The translations under genes were made by a program, and so were the position numbers. A DNA stretch of 64,000 nucleotides from Nitrospirales bacterium (lineage in GTDB: Bacteria > Nitrospirota > Nitrospiria > Nitrospirales > UBA8639). The stretch lies in the NCBI GenBank assembly GCA_029261355.1, contig JAJDBM010000005.1:1-64000 (forward strand). Reading direction: 5' to 3'. Shown piece after piece: positions 46,436 to 55,075 of the stretch. Numbering within the stretch: the first letter of the stretch is position 1; each line of letters begins with the position of its first letter. The notes beneath the pieces were generated by a model that was not told the origin of the DNA, made no database searches, and worked only from the letters and a program-made list of their open reading frames with translations.

Positions 46436-46984
46436 ATGAACAAGTTTTTTGTGTTAGGTGCCATGTTTGCCCTCATTGGCTGCGCGTCAATGTCGATGAC
46501 TCCATCGGCTCAATCTGGCGGAATGCCTAAAGATGGTGAACTCGCCTTCCCATCAGACTACACAGCATTTCCCACATTTTTAAAGGGCATCCAAAAACCC
46601 AATGCGGTTCGGGATCTCTTCATCAATAAAACAGGTGCCGAAGCCCATAAGGGAAAGCCATTTGCAAATGGATCGGTCTTAGTGATGGAAATCTACAAGG
46701 CGAAAAAAAATCCTGCTGGCGAATTCACAAAAGATAGCCACGGCCATCTCACCAAAGATGGATTGGCAAAAGTCTACGTCATGCAAAAAGGCAAGGGATG
46801 GGGCGCGAATGCTCCAAAAGGGTTACAAAACGGAGATTGGATCTACTCAGCATTCAAACCCAATGGGGATCGTCTCGATGTTGAGTATGCCAAATGTCGA
46901 ACCTGTCATTTACCTTTGGGAGATGCTCAGGACTACGTCCAACGATATGATGAATACTTCGACACACGCGAACATTCACATTAA
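46436..46984 (+). CDS. Cytochrome P460-family c-type heme lipoprotein
   Basis: A 182-residue protein with a very strong ribosome site (AAGGAGG, 9 nt upstream). It begins MNKFFVLGAMFALIGCASMS, with lipobox ALIGC. FPSDYTAFPTFLKGIQKPNA is the P460 family start. NGSVLVMEIYKAKKN and the terminal KCRTCHLPLGDAQDYV, with heme-c motif CRTCH, complete the fold. P460 proteins are small mono-heme cytochromes able to oxidise hydroxylamine or handle NO. Whether the heme-Lys crosslink forms cannot be judged. It is followed by copy B of the hairpin element. Confidence 0.85.
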   Translation: MNKFFVLGAMFALIGCASMSMTPSAQSGGMPKDGELAFPSDYTAFPTFLKGIQKPNAVRDLFINKTGAEAHKGKPFANGSVLVMEIYKAKKNPAGEFTKDSHGHLTKDGLAKVYVMQKGKGWGANAPKGLQNGDWIYSAFKPNGDRLDVEYAKCRTCHLPLGDAQDYVQRYDEYFDTREHSH

Positions 46985-47038
46985 ATTGAAAGTTTTCGCA
47001 ATACCTCGCTCGTGATTCGCGCAAGGGAGATTAGACAT

Positions 47039-47121
47039 TCCAAGGTAGGCTCTTCCTCCTGACCTTGGACATACCAGGGTGAAGGTGTTTGGACTTGCAA
47101 CCTCCTTAGCCTTCACCCTGG
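47039..47121 (+). ncRNA. Double-hairpin RNA element, copy B
   Basis: Hairpin 1: TCCAAGG (47039-47045) with CCTTGGA (47063-47069). Hairpin 2: CCAGGGTGAAGG (47074-47085) with CCTTCACCCTGG (47110-47121), extended by a wobble pair at the top. The loop (47087-47108) again has TTTGGA and GCAACCTCCTT. Two base pairs at the stem foot changed from T-A in copy A to C-G here. It lies 55 nt after the P460 gene and 50 nt before the small gene at 47171. Confidence 0.6.
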
Positions 47122-47170
47122 CCTCTTCTCAGGAGCCGCAAGTTATTTACTTAGGCAAGGGAGGCATAAG

Positions 47171-47380
47171 ATGAATAACCAACATGCCAACTTTCAACAA
47201 CTGCTGATCCATCAAATTAAAATCCGTGACCTCCAGGGACGATGGCGCAGAATTTCAAGTTTGAATGAAATCGAAATTGAACAACTGTGGAACGAAACCA
47301 ACAACGAAATAGGTGAATGGGAAAACCATGATCAGCTAACAAATAGTCATTATTCAAACTCACAGACGAGACGTCATTAG
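47171..47380 (+). CDS. Small hydrophilic hypothetical protein
   Basis: A 69-residue protein rich in Asn, Gln and Glu (LIHQIKIRDLQGRWRRISSL, NEIEIEQLWNETNNEIGEWE) with a good ribosome site (AAGGGAGG at 47157-47164, 7 nt before ATG). No domain is known. It begins 50 nt after copy B of the hairpin element, which could influence its translation. The helix-rich profile suggests a small binding protein. Confidence 0.5.
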   Translation: MNNQHANFQQLLIHQIKIRDLQGRWRRISSLNEIEIEQLWNETNNEIGEWENHDQLTNSHYSNSQTRRH

Positions 47381-47835
47381 AAGCAGAGTCGTTGGAGCCA
47401 TAGACAGCAATCATGTTCCTAGTACTCCAGAACATTTACTCAGAAGAGAAGTTCGATAGAACTATTCTGTCGGATGGTAGATTGTGCCCAACGTTGAATG
47501 ATCAATGGCTAGAGTTTATGTCGATTCACTCAATACGACTGAGAACTCAGCTTATCTCATTATCAACCTCAAGGTCGGCTACACCGACCACGACAGCCTG
47601 TGATTCTTTGCCAAAGGAAAAACTTAACGAATCAAACTTATGCTGGGTCAGTGGTCGTCACCGACTCCCTTGGGCGATATTTCAATTCAGGACAAGGGAT
47701 CAGTAGGTATGGAAGGGTTGAATGGAAATTTAATTAATCACATTTGGTAGTATGGATTGGCATCTATCCGTAGACCAAAAAACTTCATTTATCTATAGTG
47801 TAAACTTGTAGTCTCTGCTACGACAGGTGCATTGT
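47381..47835. other. AT-rich stretch without a convincing gene
   Basis: About 455 nt before copy C. The frame at 47413-47706 lacks a ribosome site and has mixed composition, so it is not called. Repetitive or decayed sequence is possible. No terminator was recognised. Confidence 0.35.
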
Positions 47836-47920
47836 TCCAAGGAAGGACCGGCCTCCTACTCCTTGGAGATTCCCCGAGTGAAGGTATTTGGACTTGCAAC
47901 CTCCTTGGCCTTCACTCGGG
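47836..47920 (+). ncRNA. Double-hairpin RNA element, copy C
   Basis: Hairpin 1: TCCAAGG (47836-47842) with CCTTGGA (47861-47867). Hairpin 2: CCCGAGTGAAGG (47873-47884) with CCTTCACTCGGG (47909-47920). The loop (47886-47907) is TTTGGA...TTGCAACCTCCTTG as in copies A and B. Two further stem pairs differ from A and B in a compensatory way (A-T to C-G, G-C to A-T). It ends 74 nt before the chosen start of the beta-propeller gene at 47995. Confidence 0.6.
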
Positions 47921-47994
47921 CCTTCAACATCTTTAAGCCTCACCCTTGCCGATTACCGTACTTCAAGGAAATCAGACGTTTCGACAGCACCCTC

Positions 47995-49290
47995 ATGAAC
48001 ACAATGGTATTCAGCCCCTGCGTAAAAAAATCATTGTATGGCCTTCGATATTGGCTGATTGCAACCATGGGCCTTCTATGCCTCTTGATAGTCGCATCGT
48101 GTCAGTCGACATCACGACCAACTCTTCCAATACAAACCATTGACAACCCGGCTGCCGTAGGCTCGCGTCTTCCTCGCCTCTCTTCTCTACCCAATGGAGG
48201 AATGTTGATGAGTTGGGTCGAACCCTTTCAAAAAGAACATATCCTCAAGTTTGCTGTCCGAAAAAAAGGACGATGGGTGAAACAAGGGACGATCGCTCTC
48301 GGGGCTAACTGGTTTATCAATTGGGCCGATTTCCCGTCAGTCAGAGCCATAGATCCTTCATTCTGGGTTGCGCACTGGCTGGTCAAGTACCCAGGTGGAC
48401 AACCCTTTGACTATGACATTGCCCTTTCGATTTCGACCGATGAGGGAGCGACCTGGTCTCCACCCAAACATCCACATCGTGATGGGTCAGCAGCCGAACA
48501 TGGATTTGCCACTATTTTTCCAATAAATGATGAGGCAGGCATCATCTGGTTAGATGGACGCGAATACAAAAATATCCCAAATCACCAGAAAGGGCAGAAA
48601 CCATCTGGCAATTTTTCCTTGCGCTATACCCGAATGAATCGCAAGGGAAACTTTGGCGTTGAACAAATCATTGATCACAACACCTGCACCTGCTGCGGAA
48701 CCACAGTTGCCAACACAACGACTGGCCCCGTAGCCGCATGGCGCAGTCGAACCGATACAGAAATACGGGACAATCACATCGCCCATTTAGAGGGAGACCA
48801 ATGGTCAACACCTCAACCACTTGGGGCTGAAGGATGGGAGATCGCAGGATGCCCGGTTAACGGGCCCATGTTAGCCGCACAGGACATGTATGTCGTTGGC
48901 GCCTGGTTTACAGAAGAAGGAGACCATCCGCGAGTACGCGCAGCCTTCTCACATAATGGGGGACAAACCTTCAGTCAACCTATCGACATCGACGACACCG
49001 ACCCATTCGGCCGCATTGGTGTGGCCTGGAGCAGTCAAAATACAGCCGTTGTGACCTGGATCACGGCACCCGATCAAGCAACCAACACACCTAGACTCGC
49101 ACTCCGCACATTGTCTCTCAACGGCTCAATCGGACCAATACAATATCTCACAGAAATCAGTGGAGGACGAGATTCTGGATTCCCACAAATCAGCGCAGAA
49201 CCATCAGGAGTACTCTTGGCGTGGACGGGAACCACTCCAGGTTTTGGCATTCACACGGCGTGGATTCCGTCAGAAAACCTGGCCCAGTGA
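47995..49290 (+). CDS. Beta-propeller (sialidase-like/BNR) lipoprotein with CTCC motif
   Basis: From the ATG at 47995, a protein of about 431 residues. LRYWLIATMGLLCLLIVASC is a lipoprotein signal with lipobox IVASC. The body has Asp-box-like BNR motifs of six-bladed propellers: STDEGATWSPP and SHNGGQTFSQP. A distinctive HNTCTCCGTT lies about the middle, with a later single Cys in GCPVNG. Such proteins are often labelled exo-alpha-sialidase, but sialidase catalysis is not supported. The CxCC motif could bind a metal (copper or a cluster) or form disulfides. A longer frame to 47827 exists but covers the hairpin element. Confidence 0.65.
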   Translation: MNTMVFSPCVKKSLYGLRYWLIATMGLLCLLIVASCQSTSRPTLPIQTIDNPAAVGSRLPRLSSLPNGGMLMSWVEPFQKEHILKFAVRKKGRWVKQGTIALGANWFINWADFPSVRAIDPSFWVAHWLVKYPGGQPFDYDIALSISTDEGATWSPPKHPHRDGSAAEHGFATIFPINDEAGIIWLDGREYKNIPNHQKGQKPSGNFSLRYTRMNRKGNFGVEQIIDHNTCTCCGTTVANTTTGPVAAWRSRTDTEIRDNHIAHLEGDQWSTPQPLGAEGWEIAGCPVNGPMLAAQDMYVVGAWFTEEGDHPRVRAAFSHNGGQTFSQPIDIDDTDPFGRIGVAWSSQNTAVVTWITAPDQATNTPRLALRTLSLNGSIGPIQYLTEISGGRDSGFPQISAEPSGVLLAWTGTTPGFGIHTAWIPSENLAQ

Positions 49291-49542
49291 CAGTGAGTTC
49301 GCAAACGGCAAACCATGAAGGAATCGGCCCAATATCATCAATCTGGCTGGTGAAAATAGGTCTCCGCCGATCCAGGACAGTCCCTTCAAGGCACATTAAT
49401 CCCTTGGGTAAAGCACGCATCGAGAAGTTTCTTAACTCAATTGAAGTTATCCCGTCATATCTATTCAATAATGTTGTAAGCATTGGCAATAGGTGCAAGC
49501 ATTGGTGGTGTCTCATCTAAAAAGATTGCTATATATCCATGC

Positions 49543-50064
49543 ATGGTTTTTTCCTTAAACATCGAAGAACTGTTCCATTCCTACCACCGTTCACTACTGA
49601 CCTACCTCCGTGGTCTTGTGAAGTCTCCACACTTCGCAGAAGAAATTGCTCAAGACACCTATCTGCGACTTCACAACCACATTCCTCCGACCACAACAGT
49701 CAAACATCCTCGAGCCTACCTCTTTCGTACAGCCCATAATCTCGCCATGGATCAACTGACAAAGCAGTCGACAGAATGGAAATATCGAACACATCATGAC
49801 ATTCCCATTGAGACCCGCAGTCCAGGGCCCTCACCTGAAAGCATCACGGAATCTCGAGAACGCTTGCAATTGATCGCGAATGCCATAAACGAACTCCCTG
49901 CACCATGCCGCCAAGCCTTTATCCTAAATAAAATTCACCACATGCCCCATGCGGAAATTGCCCTACATTTGCAAGTGTCAAAAAGTATGATCGAAAAACA
50001 TCTCATGCGAGCGCTTGCCCATTGTCGAGATCGAGTCCACGACCAAAAGGCCACATCATCCTGA
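49543..50064 (+). CDS. ECF-type RNA polymerase sigma factor (FecI-like)
   Basis: A 173-residue sigma-70-family ECF sigma factor. Region 2 is about residues 5-70 (FHSYHRSLLTYLRGLVKSPH, FAEEIAQDTYLRLHNHIPPT). Region 4 is at the end (CRQAFILNKIHHMPHAEIAL with HLQVSKSMIEKHL). The following FecR (50324) on the same strand makes a FecI-FecR pair, so it probably responds to outer-membrane signals, but no receptor gene is adjacent. Start chosen at 49543. An upstream in-frame start at 49483 would add residues that do not fit the family. Confidence 0.85.
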   Translation: MVFSLNIEELFHSYHRSLLTYLRGLVKSPHFAEEIAQDTYLRLHNHIPPTTTVKHPRAYLFRTAHNLAMDQLTKQSTEWKYRTHHDIPIETRSPGPSPESITESRERLQLIANAINELPAPCRQAFILNKIHHMPHAEIALHLQVSKSMIEKHLMRALAHCRDRVHDQKATSS

Positions 50065-50323
50065 CTCTACTTGTCCAGCACTCCTCTCTCACACTCTTCG
50101 CCAAGTTTCATCTCAGCGTCAAACTTGAAAAAATGTGGTTATCCAATGCTCAACCCGTCTAAGAAGGAAACACCTGTACACAAATGGGGATTCCCCTTTC
50201 ATGGACAGATACACTATCCTTGGTGACAACAATCATTACTGACAACAAAATTGGCACATTCATCTCGGACACAAGACTGACTCGCGCCCATCGACTCATC
50301 AACGCAACGGATCAATATTTCAC

Positions 50324-51325
50324 GTGAATCAAGATAATCCCAAACACTCACCTGACCCTGAACAAGCTGCATTAAAGTGGCTCATTCGTTTGACCTCTGG
50401 AGAGACGACCACTCAAGAAAAGCAGGATTTTGACGCCTGGCTTCACACAAATCCGGCTCATCGACAGGCCTTTGAGAACATCCAGAGGCTGTGGGATGAC
50501 ACCACACGACTGAACTATAACCCCAAGACCAGTCACGTCAACGTCCCAGACCAGCCAAAGATTATCCAGAAAACACGCTCTCGGAAACCACGAGGGACCT
50601 GGTCAAAACCTGTCCTAGTTGGAATCGCCACCATGGCGGCGTGCCTTGTTCTCGTATGGTGGTCCGGGTGGCATTGGTGGATGATCAGCGATTACACCAC
50701 AAGCGAACATCGACAAACGGTCAGTCTCTCCGATGGCCTCCAAATTACTCTTGATGCGCAAACCGCTTTAGATATCAACAGCTTTCCTGGGAAAACCCTT
50801 GTGACATTACGGGCAGGTGCAGCATGGTTCAAGGTATTCGCCCAACCTGAAGGACATGTCGTACGCGTACTCACCGACCAGATATCGGTAACCTCCCTTG
50901 GAACAGAGTTTCTCGTCGAACAGCATTCTTCGTATCAATACGTCGCGGTGACGGAACATGCCGTCGAACTGACGTCGCGAGCGTCTCCCTCATTGAGTAC
51001 TCAGCTTCAGGAAGGATATGGCATCTCCCTTGATGCCGCATCCACCCTACCCTGGGAAAAAACAGTCGTTGACCCTGCCATCATCGGGGCCTGGCGAAAT
51101 GGGCGACTGATCTTCGAAAATGCACCATTACAACATGTTATCCAGCGCCTCGATGATTACTATCCTGGCCTTCTGCTGATCACCGACAACACCCTGTTAC
51201 ATCAAAAGGTAAGCGGCGTCTTTGATATTGATCATCCTGAACGTGCGTTAGCCTCTCTGCAACTCGCGTTTCCTCTTACCATTCGACGAGTATCCACTTA
51301 TTTGGTATTGATCTCCCAAGCATAG
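50324..51325 (+). CDS. FecR-family inner-membrane signal transducer
   Basis: A 333-residue protein, GTG start. Residues 10-55 form a DUF4880 N-terminal segment (AALKWLIRLTSGETTTQEKQ, FDAWLHTNPAHRQAFENIQR). Residues about 94-116 are a membrane helix (LVGIATMAACLVLVWWSGWH). The FecR domain (HRQTVSLSDGLQITLDAQTA, ALDINSFPG) and a C-terminal STN-like segment (LLLITDNTLLHQKVSGVF) follow. It regulates the partner sigma factor. It lies 259 nt after the ECF gene and 446 nt before the RND pump. Confidence 0.85.
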   Translation: MNQDNPKHSPDPEQAALKWLIRLTSGETTTQEKQDFDAWLHTNPAHRQAFENIQRLWDDTTRLNYNPKTSHVNVPDQPKIIQKTRSRKPRGTWSKPVLVGIATMAACLVLVWWSGWHWWMISDYTTSEHRQTVSLSDGLQITLDAQTALDINSFPGKTLVTLRAGAAWFKVFAQPEGHVVRVLTDQISVTSLGTEFLVEQHSSYQYVAVTEHAVELTSRASPSLSTQLQEGYGISLDAASTLPWEKTVVDPAIIGAWRNGRLIFENAPLQHVIQRLDDYYPGLLLITDNTLLHQKVSGVFDIDHPERALASLQLAFPLTIRRVSTYLVLISQA

Positions 51326-51361
51326 TGTATTGCGGTATTCATACAATGTTCACAATCGGCT

Positions 51362-51397
51362 GAGGGAAACGCCTCGTTTATACGTCTATGTATTAGA
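51362..51397 (+). promoter_or_regulatory. Candidate ECF-sigma promoter, site 1
   Basis: GAGGGAAA (51362-51369) and CGTCTA (51383-51388), 13 nt apart, followed by ATTAGA (51392-51397). The same block with the same spacing recurs at 63831-63868. It lies 375 nt before the RND gene. CGTC is a frequent -10 core for ECF sigma factors, but the 13-nt spacing is shorter than the usual 16-17. Confidence 0.35.
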
Positions 51398-51771
51398 GGG
51401 ACTGCTAGGAATCTCCTGATCACCATGAACCGTCATAGCTCACTTGCATGGAACCAAGAGACCTGAATATAGACTTGAGGCTTACCCCTCTATTCATGAA
51501 GGCACCTGGAGCATACTCAAACCTTCCTCCAGAAACTTCCCCTGTCAGCCCAGTATTTCTGGCAAACATCCTCAGGCGAAGACACAATGGAGGGACCACA
51601 CATTGTTCGCACTGAGTCTTCAGCTTCAATGTTCTGATTGATGACTCATTTCCCTTTTATCATTCAGGACTCAACCAAGCGATCGCACTCAAATTCATCA
51701 CAAGTATTTCTCATGGATAGAAAATCACTCATAGTCAAAGTCAAAAAAGACGGATATCAAAATTTTCAAAA

Positions 51772-54700
51772 ATGAACGTCATAGCCTGGTTCACAAAGAA
51801 TCCTGTTGCCGCCAATATCCTCATGGGACTCATTCTGCTATCAGGATTCGTCGGCCTCTCTTCAGTTGAAAAAGAAGTTTTTCCGCGTTTCAACCCGCAA
51901 CGAATCGACATCAAAGCCTACTACCCTGGAGCCACACCGGAAGAAATTGCCCAGCGAGTGTGCCTCCCGATTGAGGAAGCCATCCACGACTTAAAAGGCA
52001 TCCAGCGTCTCAATACACAAGCCGGGCAGACGTGGCGGCAAGAAGATGCCTGTTCGATTCAAGTGCAGGTGGCCAACAATCTAGACTTGCAGCCGCTCAT
52101 TGGGGCCATTCACGCTCGCATACAGAACATCCCCCGTCTTCCCAGAGGCATCGACCGCATTGACGTGAAGGAAGGAAGGACGCGGGCCAATGACGGAGTC
52201 ATCTGGGTCGCGCTCTACGGCCAGGCCGATCGCCTTGACCTCAGAAAGTTAGGAGAAGAAATTGAGGCCGACCTCTCCCGTATTACTGGCGTAAAAGACG
52301 TGAACAACTACGGACGCGTCCCCTATGAACTCGCGATCGAAATTCCCATGGAACATCTTCGTCGTTCCAAACTCACACTCAAAGAGGTCGCCCATACGAT
52401 TCGCCAAAATTCACTTGATCTTCCAGGAGGTCGAATAAAAGCCGAGACTGGCGATATCGTGCTGCGGACACGCGGCCAAGCCTTAGATGTCAACACATTT
52501 GGCGAACAGACCCTCTTCATGGGACCGGACGGTTCCCGCGTGCATCTCCGAGATATCGCGAGCATTCGCGATGGTCTGGCTGAGCGGGACTTTGCCTGGC
52601 ATCACAATGGCTTGCCCTGCCAAGGGTGGGAGATGCACGCCACAGACAACGAAGTCGCGGTGGCCCGTCGCATCAAAGCCTATGTGGAGAATAGAGCCCC
52701 CCAACTCCCTGAGGGCTTGCAACTCATTACTTGGTACGATGATTCTCAAGGGTTCGACGAGCGCGTCAGGACTCTATTGGAAAACGGTCTCATCGGGTTT
52801 ATCCTGATTTTCTTGCTCCTGACAGTTTTCCTGAACCGCCATCTGGCTTTCTGGGTGGCCATAGGCGTCATCACCGCCTTAATGGGAGCGCTGGGAAGCA
52901 TGTGGCTCCTCGGCATCTCCCTCAACATGCTCAGCCTCTTTGGATTTGTGCTGGCCTTGGGAATCTTAGTGGATGACACCATCATTGTCAGCGAGAGCAT
53001 CAACCGACATCAGCAAGCCACGGCTGCCACATTCACAGAAACCTCATCCTCAGGACAGATCCAAGCACGCATACATGCCGCAACAATCCGAGGACTGAGC
53101 GAGGTCACCAAACCAGTCATCCTGGCGATCATTACGACGACAATGGCCTTTCTACCTGGCCTGTTCCTCACCGGTTGGGCAGACTCACTGCTCGGTCCCA
53201 TTTGTAGCGTCGTGGTCTTAGCTTTGGGGTTTTCACTCGTTGAGGCCCTCTGTATTCTGCCTGCCCACCTCACGCTTTCCGTACAAGAATCTCACCGTTG
53301 GGTTGAGAAAATTCGCCAACGGGCGACCCGTGGGCTAGACAGGCTCATCCATCAAGGATATCTCCCTCTTTTGGATGGATCCTTTCGCCAACCTTTCCTT
53401 TTATTGGCTGGCTGCACGACGACGATCGTGATCACCGTGGCATTGGTCTTGGGAGGACATGTTCGCCTCGCTATTCAAGCCGATGTGCCCAAGGATACAA
53501 TCGCCGTGTTTCTAAACGTTCCTCCCGGCACTCCATTTACAACCACAAAAGCTCTCTCTGGCAAGGTTGAACAGGCGTATAGCCAATTGCGCCAATCACT
53601 TGAAACTCAACAAGCACAAGGGACAGCAAGCCCGATCTCTGGAATCGAGAGCATGATTTTTGAAGATTGGGCGGGATTCTGGGTTGAACTGTCCCCCGGT
53701 GCCCGACAGCGATTTTCCGTCGATTCCCTCGCTCGGGAATGGAGAGAAAATATCGGCCCTATTGGCAAATCCACACTCGACTTTCAATATCGACAAGGCG
53801 ACACCTACCACGACCTGGAATGGCGTGTCAGCGGCACCAATGCCGAAACCGTCACGGATGCCGTGGATACCATGATCAGCCATCTCTCCAACTTGCCTGG
53901 AGTGTTTGATGCAAAACACTCACTCATTCAAGGCAAACCGCAACTCAGCCTGAAGCTTCGACCGGAAGCCGAACGACTGGGCCTGCGACTTGAAGATGTG
54001 GCCGAGCAAGTGCGTCAAGCCTATCTGGGAGAAGAGGTTCAGCGATTCCATCGACGGCGGGAACAGGTCAAAGTTGTCGTTCGCCTGCCTCTGGACGAAC
54101 GACGCCAACTCAATGATTTCAAGCAGTTACCGATTCTCCTCCCAACGGGGGACCAGGCTCCATTGGAAACGCTGGCCACATGGCAGTGGCTCCCTCACGT
54201 TGAGGCCATCACTCGTGAGGATCGCCAAGAGTTAATCTGGGTCCGTGCTCGCTTGAATCCTGAACTGGGGGATGCGAATGCCATTTATTCATCCATGCAA
54301 TCGGGTTTGATCGACGAGCTCAAACGAGGTGACCCCGGACTGCGTATTACGGTCGGACATGCACGACAACAACAAGAAACAGCCTTTCAAATGTTGGGAC
54401 AGAATACGCTCGTTGCCATGGTGTTGATCTATGCACTCCTCGCCGTCTCATTCCGTTCGTATCGCTACCCGTTGCTCTTTCTCGTTGCCATCCCTCTTGC
54501 GTGGGTCAGTGGGGTGCTCGCGCATTATGTCTTAGACTTATCACTCTCAATGGAATCGCTCGTGGGAATGATCGGTGCCAGCGGGGTCGTCGTGAACGAT
54601 AGCCTCGTCTTGCTGCATGATGTCAAACGGCGTCAGCGCGAGCAGGTGAACCTCACAATCCAGAAGTCCATTCGCCAGGCCTGTACCGTTCGGTTTCGCC

Positions 54701-54918
54701 CGATTCTCCTCACGTTTCTCACGACATTCGTTGGGCTGGTCCCCATGCTATTCGAAACCAGCGCCCAAGCACAGTTTCTCGTTCCGATGGCTGTGGCCTT
54801 TGCGAGCGGTCTGATGGGCGGAATGATGGCGACGTTAATCATCGTACCGGTCACCGCCCTGCTCTTAGAACGATCACAGGGACTGAGCGATTCCCCTACG
54901 CTCCCACAACATGATTAG
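51772..54918 (+). CDS. RND-family efflux transporter (AcrB-like)
   Basis: A 1048-residue inner-membrane pump. It has the N-terminal helix VIAWFTKNPVAANILMGLIL, periplasmic porter regions, a second half with ALLAVSFRSYRYPLLFLVAI, and the proton-relay Asp pair in ALGILVDDTIIVSESI of TM4. The C-terminal half has GASGVVVNDSLVLLHDVKRR and ends in a final membrane helix. HAE-type substrates are likely, but this group also exports metals or siderophores. No good ribosome site is seen, only AT-rich sequence. The next two genes encode its outer-membrane channel and membrane-fusion partner, an order (RND-OMF-MFP) opposite to the common one. Confidence 0.93.
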   Translation: MNVIAWFTKNPVAANILMGLILLSGFVGLSSVEKEVFPRFNPQRIDIKAYYPGATPEEIAQRVCLPIEEAIHDLKGIQRLNTQAGQTWRQEDACSIQVQVANNLDLQPLIGAIHARIQNIPRLPRGIDRIDVKEGRTRANDGVIWVALYGQADRLDLRKLGEEIEADLSRITGVKDVNNYGRVPYELAIEIPMEHLRRSKLTLKEVAHTIRQNSLDLPGGRIKAETGDIVLRTRGQALDVNTFGEQTLFMGPDGSRVHLRDIASIRDGLAERDFAWHHNGLPCQGWEMHATDNEVAVARRIKAYVENRAPQLPEGLQLITWYDDSQGFDERVRTLLENGLIGFILIFLLLTVFLNRHLAFWVAIGVITALMGALGSMWLLGISLNMLSLFGFVLALGILVDDTIIVSESINRHQQATAATFTETSSSGQIQARIHAATIRGLSEVTKPVILAIITTTMAFLPGLFLTGWADSLLGPICSVVVLALGFSLVEALCILPAHLTLSVQESHRWVEKIRQRATRGLDRLIHQGYLPLLDGSFRQPFLLLAGCTTTIVITVALVLGGHVRLAIQADVPKDTIAVFLNVPPGTPFTTTKALSGKVEQAYSQLRQSLETQQAQGTASPISGIESMIFEDWAGFWVELSPGARQRFSVDSLAREWRENIGPIGKSTLDFQYRQGDTYHDLEWRVSGTNAETVTDAVDTMISHLSNLPGVFDAKHSLIQGKPQLSLKLRPEAERLGLRLEDVAEQVRQAYLGEEVQRFHRRREQVKVVVRLPLDERRQLNDFKQLPILLPTGDQAPLETLATWQWLPHVEAITREDRQELIWVRARLNPELGDANAIYSSMQSGLIDELKRGDPGLRITVGHARQQQETAFQMLGQNTLVAMVLIYALLAVSFRSYRYPLLFLVAIPLAWVSGVLAHYVLDLSLSMESLVGMIGASGVVVNDSLVLLHDVKRRQREQVNLTIQKSIRQACTVRFRPILLTFLTTFVGLVPMLFETSAQAQFLVPMAVAFASGLMGGMMATLIIVPVTALLLERSQGLSDSPTLPQHD

Positions 54919-55075
54919 GCTACAAATATTGCAAAATAATCTGTCGTTTCGTCGTCTCATTCTTCAGTCTGCTATGGTAAAAATGACATGAACAATACCG
55001 CACCTCATGAGCGTGGAATATGGAGAATACAGTGGCACAAACAATGGAACATCCTAAGTATTTGGACGAACTAAC

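Noticed and set aside
47413-47706. Plus-strand ORF of 97 codons
   Set aside because: No ribosome site, no domain and mixed composition in an AT-rich stretch.
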